Shown: positions 7,588-14,602 of the stretch, one piece after another
How positions within the stretch are numbered: position 1 is the first letter of the stretch
Layout: each line of letters begins with the position of its first letter
Assembly: GCA_002405475.1 (NCBI GenBank)
Contig: DHLX01000014.1
Coordinates: 1-14,602, forward strand
Reading direction: 5' to 3'
DNA length: 14,602 nt
Origin: Burkholderiales bacterium UBA4657
Lineage (GTDB): Bacteria > Pseudomonadota > Gammaproteobacteria > Burkholderiales > Burkholderiaceae_E
Program-made: the position numbers and the translations under genes
Notes under the pieces: model-generated
Databases searched by the model: none
Seen by the model: the letters and a program-made list of their open reading frames with translations, nothing else
What the model was told of the DNA's origin: nothing

Positions 7588-8472
7588 ATGAATATCTCAT
7601 TTGACTGGTCGCTGGTACGCACGTTTCTGGTGGTACTTGAACAGGGCAGCCTGCTTGCCGCTGCGCGCCAGCTGCAATCGAGCCAACCCACCATTGGCCG
7701 ACACATAGCAGAGCTTGAAGCCCAGCTGGGTCTGGTGCTGTTCGACCGCACCGGGCGTGGTTTGGTGCCAACCGAATCGGCATTGCGCCTGGCAGAAGCT
7801 GCGCGCGCCATGCAAAATAGTGCCGACCAGTTTGCCCGTAGCGTCATGGGCTCTGACCGCTCTGCTTGCGGAACAGTACGCCTCTCTGCCAGCCAGCCCG
7901 TAGCCTGCTATGTGCTGCCACCGTTATTGGCCAAAATGCGCCTATCGCTGCCCGAAATACAAGTAGAACTGGTCGCCAGTAACGCCGTCAGCAACCTGCT
8001 CAGAAGAGAAGCAGATATCGCCATACGCATGATGCCACCGCAACAGGCCACCGTCATAGCACGCCGGGTGGGAAAAGTAACGCTGCGCGCATGTGCCCAC
8101 GAAAGTTATCTGCGCCGGCGCGGCTTGCCTCGACATGCTGAAGAACTGCTAACACATGACCTGATCGGCAACGACACCCATGAAGACATCATCAAGGGCT
8201 TCGCGTCCAAAGGGCTAATAGTCAAGCGCGAACAATTCTCGTTTCGTACCGATGACCTGATTGTTGTCTGGCAGGCAATACGCGCCGGGCTGGGCATCGG
8301 CTTTGTCAGTGAACACCTTATCCGCACTGAACCGAGCGTCATACAGGTGCTGCCAGAACTACACATTGAGCCCATGCCCGTCTGGCTGGCGGTTCACAAA
8401 GAAATTCGTACCAGCAAACGAATACGCGCCGTCTATGACTTTTTATCTGACACCCTGCCTGGGGTCATCTGA
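7588..8472 (+). CDS. LysR-family transcriptional regulator
   Basis: A DNA-binding regulator of 294 aa. Residues about 5-65 form the winged helix-turn-helix: FLVVLEQGSLLAAARQL, then SSQPTIGRHIAELEAQLG and LFDRTGRGLVPT, the standard LysR signature. The rest (about 90-290) is a periplasmic-binding-protein-like effector domain with the typical VRLSASQPVACYVLPPLLA opening and a late GLGIGFVSEHL segment. The ATG at 7588 is the first possible start, since an in-frame TGA lies at 7576-7578. It is transcribed away from the three-gene membrane/hydrolase operon, and the palindromic operator between them suggests that this operon is its target. The effector is unknown. Confidence 0.93.
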   Translation: MNISFDWSLVRTFLVVLEQGSLLAAARQLQSSQPTIGRHIAELEAQLGLVLFDRTGRGLVPTESALRLAEAARAMQNSADQFARSVMGSDRSACGTVRLSASQPVACYVLPPLLAKMRLSLPEIQVELVASNAVSNLLRREADIAIRMMPPQQATVIARRVGKVTLRACAHESYLRRRGLPRHAEELLTHDLIGNDTHEDIIKGFASKGLIVKREQFSFRTDDLIVVWQAIRAGLGIGFVSEHLIRTEPSVIQVLPELHIEPMPVWLAVHKEIRTSKRIRAVYDFLSDTLPGVI

Positions 8473-8478
8473 ACCCGT

Positions 8479-8526
8479 GGGCGGGCGACACTTGCGGGGG
8501 GGGGGTGCAGGGTGGAGGCAGGGGGG
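8479..8526 (+). other. G-rich tract with G10 run, possible G-quadruplex
   Basis: Just past the LysR stop the plus strand carries GGG (8479-8481), GGG (8483-8485), a run of ten G (8496-8505), GGG (8510-8512) and six G (8521-8526), with loops of 1 to 10 nt. This meets the pattern for an intramolecular G-quadruplex, and a G10 homopolymer is a likely slippage site. It is non-coding and sits about 200 nt before the methyltransferase start. Confidence 0.5.
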
Positions 8527-8675
8527 CTGAATTGGAGGCGGACTCATTTAGTGAGGCTAAAGCCTTCCACTATAGGCCGTTTTATGAACCCAGCTTGAAA
8601 ATTCTGTACTATGTTGGCGTTTTCTACCAACCCAATAACGCACAAGACCATGCCTTCCAGCCCGGCTGATTACCT

Positions 8676-8697
8676 AAAAGTCACTGAAAGGACTTTT
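8676..8697 (+). repeat. Hairpin in the methyltransferase leader
   Basis: AAAAGTC (8676-8682) and GACTTTT (8691-8697) pair exactly around an 8-nt loop, 28 nt before the methyltransferase ATG. The stem is AT-rich, with a T run at its 3' side. It is too weak for a normal terminator but well placed for a protein-binding site or a leader structure in mRNA. Its role is not known. Confidence 0.35.
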
Positions 8698-8725
8698 TAC
8701 CGTTTGGCGGGTCTCAAAAAGCACC

Positions 8726-11700
8726 ATGACCACCCAACAGAACCCTAAATTTCAGGAACTCGTCGCCAAGCTGCGCGAGATCTTCCAGATCGACCGCCCG
8801 GAATTGGACTTCGGTATCTACCGTATCCTCAACGCCCGCGCGGGCGAGATCAACGACTACCTGCAAAACCGGCTGGCTGAAAAGGTGCAGCAGGCGCTGA
8901 GCAGCGGGAACTTAGCTCAACGTGAGCAAGTAGCGCGTGAGTTGAAAGAAAAGCAAGCCCAGTATCAGGCCGATGGCATCGAGCCTGACACGGTGCCAAA
9001 AGTACAGGAACTACGCAATAAACTAGAGCAATTTGGTGCCGGTGCTAGCGAACACGAGAACGCCGTGTTCTCGCACCTGCTGGCTTTTTTCTCGCGCTAT
9101 TACCAAGACGGCGACTTCATCAGCCAGCGCCGTTACAAGGGCGACACCTACGCCATCCCCTACGCGGGCGAAGAGGTGATGCTGCACTGGGCCAACAAAG
9201 ACCAGTACTACACCAAGAGCGGCGAAAACTTCAGCAATTACAGCTTCAAGCTCGAAGATGGCCGCACGGTGCATTTCCGCCTCGTCGCCGCCGACACCGC
9301 CAAAGACAACCGCAAGGACAACGACAAGGAACGTCGCTTTGCCTTGGTGGCAGCCAAGACCGTTACCCGTGTGGATGAAAACGGCGACGAGGTCGAAGAA
9401 GCACTGGTGCCAGTAGAGGAAGCCTCAAACAGTGACGGCAACAAGGAATTGATCATCCGTTTCGAGTACGCCACCCAGCCCAAAGGCACCAAGCAGGAAG
9501 CGCTGGTCACCCAAGCCGTAGAGGCCGTGCTGGCGGATACCGCCGTCAATGCGCGCTGGCTGACCCTACGCAATCGCGCACCCACCGAGAAGAACCCGCA
9601 GCGCACCCTGCTGGAAAAGCACCTGAGCGACTACACCACCAAAAACACGGCGGACTACTTTATTCATAAGGACTTGGGCGGCTTCCTGCGGCGTGAGCTG
9701 GACTTCTACATCAAGAACGAAGTCATGCATCTGGATGACGTGCAGAACGCAGGCGCGTTCGCGGACATCGAGAAAAACCTGCGCATGATCCAGTGCCTGC
9801 GCAGCATCGCGCTGGAGCTGATCACTTTCCTGGCTCAGTTGGAAGATTTTCAGAAGAAGCTGTGGTTGAAAAAGAAGTTCGTTGTCTCCAGTCACTACTG
9901 CATCACGTTGGATCGGGTACCGGAAACGCTGTGGCCAGAAGTCGTGGCGAACGAGCAGCAGTGGGCAAGGTGGAAACAACTGGGCGTTTGGGATGGCGAT
10001 GCGCCGGGGACGTTGGAGGACTTGAAGGCCGCACCATATCGGATGGTGGATACTTCATTGTTCCCAAAGGCCTTCAAGGCTCTGCTGCTTCACCAAATGG
10101 CAGAGCTAGATTCAGCAACAGACGGGGTTCTGATTCATAGTGACAACTTCCACGCTTTATCTCTGCTGCAAGAGCAGTATCGGCACCAGGTGAAGTGTGT
10201 CTATATTGATCCGCCATACAACACGGGCGAAGACGGTTTCCCATACAAAGACCGGTTTCAGCATTCAAGCTGGATTTCGATGATGAAAGACCGGCTGACG
10301 CAAACCATTCCTCTGCTAGCGAAAAATGGCTTGTTTGCATGTCACATGGATGAGCATGAGCATCAAACTCTTGAGTGGCTGGTGTCGCACTGCTTTGGCA
10401 ATAATAGTGACCTTGGAAAGCTAATCTGGGATAAGCGCAATCCTAAGGGTGACGCAAAAGGCATCGCGGCTCAGCATGAGTATGTCCATTTTGCCGCCTT
10501 GAACCCGGAGCATTTGAAAGAGCGAAACGATGCCTTTACGCGCAACAAAGAGAACGCAGAAGCCATACTCGGAAAGGCTCGGCAGCTGATACGCAGCGCA
10601 GGCGGTGTTACCGAGCAAGTCCGCAGGCAATTCAAAGATTGGTTAAGAAAGTCAGATTTTAGCGGTGGTGAGAAAGCCTATTCACTGATTGATGACAATG
10701 GGGATGTTTATCGCCCTGTTTCAATGGCATGGCCTAACAAGAAAACAGCACCAGATGAGTATTTCATTCCACTTATTCACCCCGTCACAAAGAAACCATG
10801 CCCTGTTCCTGCGCGTGGGTGGCGAAATCCACCTGAAACTATGAAGGAATTGCTTAGTCTTGACTTGGTTTTGTTTGGCGTAAACGAAGACAGCATACCA
10901 AACCGGAAATATCTCCTGAAGGAAAACCTAACTGAAAGCGTGCCTTCTCTGTATTACATGGGCGGAAGTGACGATGCATTATTGGAGGCGATGGGTTTGA
11001 CATTTGAAAATCCCAAACCTGTAAAGTCTGCCAGTTATTTTTTGTCCATAATTGCGAGACCTAAAGAAGCGCTGGTCATGGATTACTTCGCAGGCTCAGG
11101 CACGACAGCACATGCGCTCATAAACATGAACAGGGAAGACAAAGAGCAGGGAAAGCGTGGCTATGTTTGTGTTGATATGAGCGACAAGTTCGAGACTGTT
11201 TTGAAACCTCGGCTACAAAAAGTCGTTTATTCCGCCGACTGGAAAGACGGCAAACCGACTGCCCCTGAAACCGGCATCTCCCACTGTTTCAAAGTCATCA
11301 AGCTCGAAAGCTACGAAGACACCCTGAACAACCTGCAACTGCGCCGCACGCCCGCGCAGGGCGATCTGCTGAACACCCTGCCGCAGCAGACCAAGGACGA
11401 CTACCTGCTCAACTACGTGCTGGACGTGGAGAGCCGTGGCTCGCTGCTGTCGGTGGAGGACTTCCGCAAACCCTTTGATTACACCTTGAACATTGCCGTG
11501 GATTCGGCGGGCGCGTTCGAGCCACGCAAGATCGATCTGGTCGAAACTTTCAATTACCTGATCGGCCTGCGGGTCAAGCACATCGACGCCCAGCCGCAGC
11601 GCGGCTTCGTCACCGTTACCGGCGCGCTGCCCAATGGTGAAAGCTGCCTCGTGCTGTGGCGCGATTGCGATGTGCTGGACTACGAAGGCATCAGCAAGCT

Positions 11701-11884
11701 GTGCGACAAGCTCGTCATCAATCCAGCTGACCACGAGTACGATGTGGTCTACATCAACGGCGACCACAACATTCCCACCGTGCTGACGCAGACGGCTGAG
11801 GCAGGCGGCGCCACCCGCGTGCTTAAGCTACGCCAGATTGAGCCGGAGTTTCTGGAGCGCATGTTCTCGGTGGAGGATGTGTAA
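8726..11884 (+). CDS. Long type III-like (Mod) adenine-specific DNA methyltransferase
   Basis: A DNA methyltransferase of 1052 aa, predicted to transfer a methyl group from AdoMet to adenine N6 in the target site of the module. Motif IV DPPYNTG (Asp495-Pro-Pro-Tyr498) precedes motif I FAGSGTT (788-794). This order is that of beta-class enzymes, including type III Mod; the target-recognition segment lies between the motifs. The N-terminal 480 residues (ELDFGIYRILN at about 26-36, then charged helical sequence) and about 250 residues after motif I make it much longer than a typical Mod (about 550-700 aa). The start has no clear Shine-Dalgarno. The TAA stop overlaps the ATG of the nuclease gene by one base. 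The central part (about 10080-11220) has distinctly lower GC than both ends. It could also be called type IIG-like by length, but no nuclease motif was found in it. Confidence 0.9.
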   Translation: MTTQQNPKFQELVAKLREIFQIDRPELDFGIYRILNARAGEINDYLQNRLAEKVQQALSSGNLAQREQVARELKEKQAQYQADGIEPDTVPKVQELRNKLEQFGAGASEHENAVFSHLLAFFSRYYQDGDFISQRRYKGDTYAIPYAGEEVMLHWANKDQYYTKSGENFSNYSFKLEDGRTVHFRLVAADTAKDNRKDNDKERRFALVAAKTVTRVDENGDEVEEALVPVEEASNSDGNKELIIRFEYATQPKGTKQEALVTQAVEAVLADTAVNARWLTLRNRAPTEKNPQRTLLEKHLSDYTTKNTADYFIHKDLGGFLRRELDFYIKNEVMHLDDVQNAGAFADIEKNLRMIQCLRSIALELITFLAQLEDFQKKLWLKKKFVVSSHYCITLDRVPETLWPEVVANEQQWARWKQLGVWDGDAPGTLEDLKAAPYRMVDTSLFPKAFKALLLHQMAELDSATDGVLIHSDNFHALSLLQEQYRHQVKCVYIDPPYNTGEDGFPYKDRFQHSSWISMMKDRLTQTIPLLAKNGLFACHMDEHEHQTLEWLVSHCFGNNSDLGKLIWDKRNPKGDAKGIAAQHEYVHFAALNPEHLKERNDAFTRNKENAEAILGKARQLIRSAGGVTEQVRRQFKDWLRKSDFSGGEKAYSLIDDNGDVYRPVSMAWPNKKTAPDEYFIPLIHPVTKKPCPVPARGWRNPPETMKELLSLDLVLFGVNEDSIPNRKYLLKENLTESVPSLYYMGGSDDALLEAMGLTFENPKPVKSASYFLSIIARPKEALVMDYFAGSGTTAHALINMNREDKEQGKRGYVCVDMSDKFETVLKPRLQKVVYSADWKDGKPTAPETGISHCFKVIKLESYEDTLNNLQLRRTPAQGDLLNTLPQQTKDDYLLNYVLDVESRGSLLSVEDFRKPFDYTLNIAVDSAGAFEPRKIDLVETFNYLIGLRVKHIDAQPQRGFVTVTGALPNGESCLVLWRDCDVLDYEGISKLCDKLVINPADHEYDVVYINGDHNIPTVLTQTAEAGGATRVLKLRQIEPEFLERMFSVEDV
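10080..11220. other. Low-GC core segment inside the methyltransferase gene
   Basis: Hand counts on single 60-base lines give about 40-52% GC here (for example 43% at 10861-10920 and 40% at 10981-11040 and 11161-11220), against 63% at 9961-10020, 67% at 9241-9300 and 72% at 11341-11400. The segment encodes motif IV, the presumed target-recognition region and motif I. The frame is intact across both edges. Replacement by recombination is the simplest reading. Confidence 0.6.
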
Positions 11885-13074
11885 TGGCGGGTAAACCCAA
11901 AGCGAAAGTACCTGGATTTACCGCGCCTGCGCTGATGGATGTGACCGAACCCCTGTTTGGGCGTGTAGCCGAGATTTTGGAGTCGGCGCGCGCCAACGTT
12001 GTGCGACACGTGAACAGCCAAATGGTGCTGGCCTATTGGCTCATTGGTCGGGAAATTGTTCAGGCATTACAAGGCGGCGAAGAGCGCGCTGATTACGGCC
12101 AGGCGCTGCTCAGTGGCTTGTCGCAGGCGCTGACCCAGCGTTATGGGAAAGGGTTTTCAGTCAGCAATCTCAGGTACTTCCGGCTGTTTTATCAAGCCTA
12201 CGCTAACCGCCGGCCCGAAATTCGTCACGAGGCTCGTGATGAATTGGGCACCGGCAATCAAGGCCAGGTGTTGGCCGACTTGAACCTAGCGCTGGCCGAG
12301 CACGACAAGCTACAGGGCTTTTCGCCGCGCTTGAGTTGGACGCATTACCGCACCCTGTTACGGATTGAGCAACGTGCCGAGCGCCTGTTTTACGAGGTAG
12401 AGGCGGAACGCAACGGCTGGAGTCAACCGGAGCTGGAGCGGCAGATACACAGCCACCTGTACCTGCGCCTGTTGAAGAGCCGCGACAAAGAGGGCGTGCT
12501 GGCGCTGGCCTCGCAGGGGCAGCTGGTTGAGCAGCCCGTGGATGTGATCAAGCACCCCTATGTGCTGGATTTTCTGGGCTTGCCGGAAGCACGGCAATGG
12601 CATGAAGCCGATCTGGAATCGGCGCTCATCGACCAGTTGCAGCCCTTTTTGTTGGAGCTGGGCAAGGGCTTTGCCTTTGTGGCCAGGCAGCAGCGTATTG
12701 CGACTGAGTACCAGCACTTTTACATCGATCTGGTGTTTTACAACTACCTGCTCAAGTGTTTTGTGCTGGTGGATTTGAAGTTGGGCAAGCTGACGCACCA
12801 AGATGTGGGTCAGATGGACATGTATGTGCGCATGTATGACGACCTGAAACGCAGCGAGAGCGACAACCCTACGGTGGGGCTGATTCTGTGTGCCGAACGC
12901 GATGAAGTGGTGGCACGTTATTCCGTACTGAATGAGGCCACCCATTTATTTGCCTCAAAGTACGTAACCGTGCTGCCCAGCGAAGAAGAGCTACGCGCCG
13001 AGATTGAGCGCGAAACGCATCGGCTGGCTGCCATAGCACAGGACCAGGAGGCCGAAAGTGGCAAGCGCAGCTAA
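11884..13074 (+). CDS. DUF1016/YhcG-type PD-(D/E)XK nuclease family protein
   Basis: A protein of 396 aa with two parts. The N-terminal domain (about 20-190) is the helical DUF1016_N type, with VVRHVNSQMVLAYWLIGREI (39-58), then YGKGFSVSNLRYFRLFYQAY. The C-terminal domain (about 240-370) fits the PD-(D/E)XK-like fold of YhcG proteins: YIDLVFYN with Asp282, followed by VLVDLKLGK with Asp297 and Lys299, then a QMDMYVRMYDD helix. The catalytic acidic and lysine residues are present, so DNA cleavage is plausible but not shown. Its ATG overlaps the methyltransferase stop (TAATG) and its 3' end overlaps the helicase gene by 17 nt, so the three are made together. In this setting it may supply or assist the restriction activity. 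Confidence 0.88.
   Translation: MAGKPKAKVPGFTAPALMDVTEPLFGRVAEILESARANVVRHVNSQMVLAYWLIGREIVQALQGGEERADYGQALLSGLSQALTQRYGKGFSVSNLRYFRLFYQAYANRRPEIRHEARDELGTGNQGQVLADLNLALAEHDKLQGFSPRLSWTHYRTLLRIEQRAERLFYEVEAERNGWSQPELERQIHSHLYLRLLKSRDKEGVLALASQGQLVEQPVDVIKHPYVLDFLGLPEARQWHEADLESALIDQLQPFLLELGKGFAFVARQQRIATEYQHFYIDLVFYNYLLKCFVLVDLKLGKLTHQDVGQMDMYVRMYDDLKRSESDNPTVGLILCAERDEVVARYSVLNEATHLFASKYVTVLPSEEELRAEIERETHRLAAIAQDQEAESGKRS
13046..13060 (+). promoter_or_regulatory. Strong ribosome-binding site fixing a GTG start
   Basis: AGGAGG at 13046-13051 lies 6 nt before the GTG at 13058-13060, inside the 3' end of the nuclease gene. This is a full-consensus Shine-Dalgarno and decides the helicase start. 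The other two genes of the module have weak or no such site. Confidence 0.8.
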
Positions 13075-14560
13075 AGGCAGCAACACCAAAACCAAAAAAC
13101 GCAGCTTCCATCAAGAATTAGTGCTCAACCGCTGGGTGCTGGGGTTTTTTCACGGCGGTAACTTGGCCGCGCTAAAAGGGCTTCTGGGGGATGACCGTTT
13201 TGAGGGCATAGGCGAGGACGGTCAGACCAGGTTCTTCCATGAGTTGGCTCGAAGCTTGTTCGACCCGAACAAGCTACCGCGGGTCGACCTGCGACGTTAC
13301 GACTTGAACGTGGTCGCGCACTGGCAGGCTATTACCGTGCAGCGTAATAAGCGTGAAGGTTTTGAGTTGCAGATGAAGTACTTCCAGTACCTTTCGCTAC
13401 TGTTCACTGAGCTGTATCTGGACTGGTATTTTAACCACCGTCAGGACTTGCTCGATGGCCTGAACGAGGAAATGACGCGCTACCGCGCCGAGACGGGCGC
13501 GGAACCGTTCCGCGATTTCGAAGCGGACGACCTGAACAAGATCGCCTTCTGGAATGCCACCGGCAGCGGCAAGACCCTGCTGATGCATGTCAACCTTCGC
13601 CAGTATTTGCACTACTTCCAGCCGGGCAGTCGTGGGCAAATGCGTGATCACTTTCCCGACAAAATCATCCTGCTGACGCCTAACGACGGGCTGTCACGCC
13701 AGCACTTGGAAGAGTTGCATCTATCGGGGTTCGGATTTGCGCAATTTTTCAACAAGACGCAGTCACCTGCGCGCGGCACAATCGAGATTATCGATATTCA
13801 CAAGTTGCGCGATGAGATGGGCGACAAGACTGTCGCCGTGGATGCCTTCGAGGGCAATAATCTGGTGCTGGTGGACGAGGGTCACCGTGGTACGGGCACG
13901 GCAGCAGGCGCATGGATGGCGCGGCGCGATGCGCTGGTACGTGGGGGTTTCGCTTTCGAGTACTCAGCTACCTTCGGGCAGGCGGTAGTCAAAGGTATGA
14001 CGCTAGTGGCAGCGGAAGAAGACATCCAGAAAAGGCGCGCCAAGTTGCTGTTCAACACCACCAGTCTGCGCAGCCTGGACGACGGACAGAAGGCGCAACT
14101 CGCGCTGACCGCCGACGACAAGCGCCGCGCGCGCATGATCGCGACGCGCGAGATTTACGCCAAGTGCATCCTGTTCGATTACTCGTACAAGTTTTTCTAT
14201 GACGATGGCTATGGTAAAGAGTCGTTGATTCTGAACATGAACGATGACGCATACAAGCAGGATGATAATGCGCGCAAGTATTTCACCGCGTGTTTGCTGG
14301 CCTTCTATCAGCAGCTATGGCTGTGGAGCACGCACCGCTCGGTGCTTACCGACTTCAACATAGAGAAGCCACTCTGGGTGTTCGTAGGGCACTCGGTTAC
14401 TGGCGCTGACGACAAAAAGAAACATAAGCTTTCTGATGAAGATTTGGTCAGTCTCTCCGACGTGTTGGCTGTTGTTCAGTTTCTAGCTTGGTTCCTGAAT
14501 AACGAGGATCAGATCAAGGGATGGACTTGCCCCCAAGTGACGTACTCATTTTTGGGATAA
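13058..14560 (+). CDS. Type III restriction subunit (Res)-like DEAD/DEAH helicase, apparently truncated
   Basis: A superfamily 2 helicase/translocase of 500 codons. About 160 residues precede the ATPase core (RSFHQELVLNRWVLGFF at 15-31). Motif I is NATGSGKT (166-173, Lys172), motif II LVDEGH (Asp273-Glu274-Gly-His276) and motif III SAT (303-305). Only the first RecA-like domain and part of the region after it are present. Motif VI of the second RecA domain and the C-terminal endonuclease domain expected in Res proteins (about 900-1000 aa) are missing. The frame ends soon after FLAWFLNNEDQIKG with an unrelated-looking tail, WTCPQVTYSFLG. That coincides with a TGGACTTGCCCCC junction at 14522, so an insertion or frameshift is likely, although the window ends 42 nt later. 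It starts at GTG with a strong ribosome-binding site and overlaps the nuclease gene by 17 nt. Confidence 0.85.
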   Translation: MASAAKGSNTKTKKRSFHQELVLNRWVLGFFHGGNLAALKGLLGDDRFEGIGEDGQTRFFHELARSLFDPNKLPRVDLRRYDLNVVAHWQAITVQRNKREGFELQMKYFQYLSLLFTELYLDWYFNHRQDLLDGLNEEMTRYRAETGAEPFRDFEADDLNKIAFWNATGSGKTLLMHVNLRQYLHYFQPGSRGQMRDHFPDKIILLTPNDGLSRQHLEELHLSGFGFAQFFNKTQSPARGTIEIIDIHKLRDEMGDKTVAVDAFEGNNLVLVDEGHRGTGTAAGAWMARRDALVRGGFAFEYSATFGQAVVKGMTLVAAEEDIQKRRAKLLFNTTSLRSLDDGQKAQLALTADDKRRARMIATREIYAKCILFDYSYKFFYDDGYGKESLILNMNDDAYKQDDNARKYFTACLLAFYQQLWLWSTHRSVLTDFNIEKPLWVFVGHSVTGADDKKKHKLSDEDLVSLSDVLAVVQFLAWFLNNEDQIKGWTCPQVTYSFLG

Positions 14561-14602
14561 AAAAAGGTTACGTGCAGATCATAACATCCGGGTTAACAAG
14601 CA
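14522..14602. mobile_element. Possible insertion-sequence terminus interrupting the helicase gene
   Basis: From 14522 the sequence begins TGGACTTGCCCCCAAG, runs into a TAA stop and an A7 tract (14559-14565), and shows no coding continuation of the helicase. A TG start followed by a short C run recalls the ends of some IS3-family elements; this is from memory and unverified. The element's second end and any target duplication would lie outside the window. It could instead be an ordinary frameshift or a divergent end of the gene. Confidence 0.35.

Larger units (their letters stand above)
8473..8725. other. Non-coding spacer before the defence operon
   Basis: This 253-nt stretch separates the LysR gene from the methyltransferase gene. 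After the G-rich tract it contains a short AGGCT/AGCCT repeat (8554-8565) and a 7-bp hairpin near its end. I see no convincing -35/-10 pair with correct spacing, no tRNA-like cloverleaf and no supported small gene. The defence operon promoter should lie here, since the next gene starts the operon. Confidence 0.5.

Noticed and set aside
8568..8578. CACTATAGG resembling the end of a T7 phage promoter
   Set aside because: Only about nine bases match and the upstream TAATACGACT part is absent; a chance match is the better reading.
8554..8578. Short GGCT/AGCC and GCCT/AGGC repeats before TTTT as a terminator of the LysR gene
   Set aside because: The stems are only 4-5 bp, one has an impossible 2-nt loop, and the T run is short; not enough for a terminator call.
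8726..14560. Assignment of the module to BREX or DISARM
   Set aside because: No BrxC/PglY ATPase, PglZ phosphatase, DrmA/DrmB or phospholipase D-type gene is seen, and the methyltransferase has Mod-like IV-to-I motif order.
14558..14566. A7-G stretch as a programmed -1 frameshift site restoring the helicase
   Set aside because: It lies at and after the stop codon in sequence that no longer resembles helicase, and too little sequence follows to show a resumed frame.
1..14602. tRNA, rRNA, CRISPR arrays or long repeats
   Set aside because: No regularly spaced direct repeats, cloverleaf-like sequences or ribosomal RNA signatures were noticed on reading either strand; this was by eye, not by a search program.

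Overview
The window looks like chromosome from a GC-rich gammaproteobacterium, possibly Pseudomonas-like. Most genes are roughly 60% GC by hand count, tightly packed, and of familiar proteobacterial types (OmpR/HisKA two-component pair, LysR regulator, lipoprotein hydrolase). No genus can be fixed from the sequence alone.

Layout. (1) 1-2914, plus strand: an OmpR-family response regulator cut by the window edge, its overlapping sensor kinase, and a membrane protein 25 nt behind the kinase; probably one operon. (2) 3013-4047, plus strand: a markedly AT-richer gene for a saccharopine-dehydrogenase-like NAD(P)-binding oxidoreductase, probably acquired separately. (3) 7452-4195, minus strand: a three-gene operon made of a six-helix membrane protein, an alpha/beta-hydrolase lipoprotein and an ABA4-like (DUF4281) membrane protein. 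The C-terminal half of the last protein is a paralog of the membrane protein behind the kinase. (4) 7588-8472, plus strand: a LysR-type regulator diverging from that operon. A perfect 8+3+8 palindrome with a T-N11-A core lies between them, over the -35 element of the operon's predicted promoter. (5) 8473-8725: a non-coding spacer with a G10 tract and several other G runs. (6) 8726 to the window end, plus strand: a defence module of three overlapping genes, namely an unusually long (1052 aa) beta-class adenine DNA methyltransferase, a DUF1016/YhcG-type PD-(D/E)XK nuclease, and a type III Res-like helicase.

How the genes work together. The methyltransferase, nuclease and helicase are translationally coupled and read as a type III-like restriction-modification variant with an extra nuclease subunit. 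Two things stand out. The catalytic core of the methyltransferase (about 10080-11220) has clearly lower GC than its own flanks, which suggests swapping of the catalytic/target-recognition segment. The helicase stops at 500 codons, just after motif-bearing sequence, at a TGGACTTGCCCCC junction that may be the end of an inserted element, so the restriction arm may be broken.

The other half of the window links two signalling inputs (two-component and LysR) to two copies of one uncharacterised membrane domain that carries a conserved His-x4-His motif.
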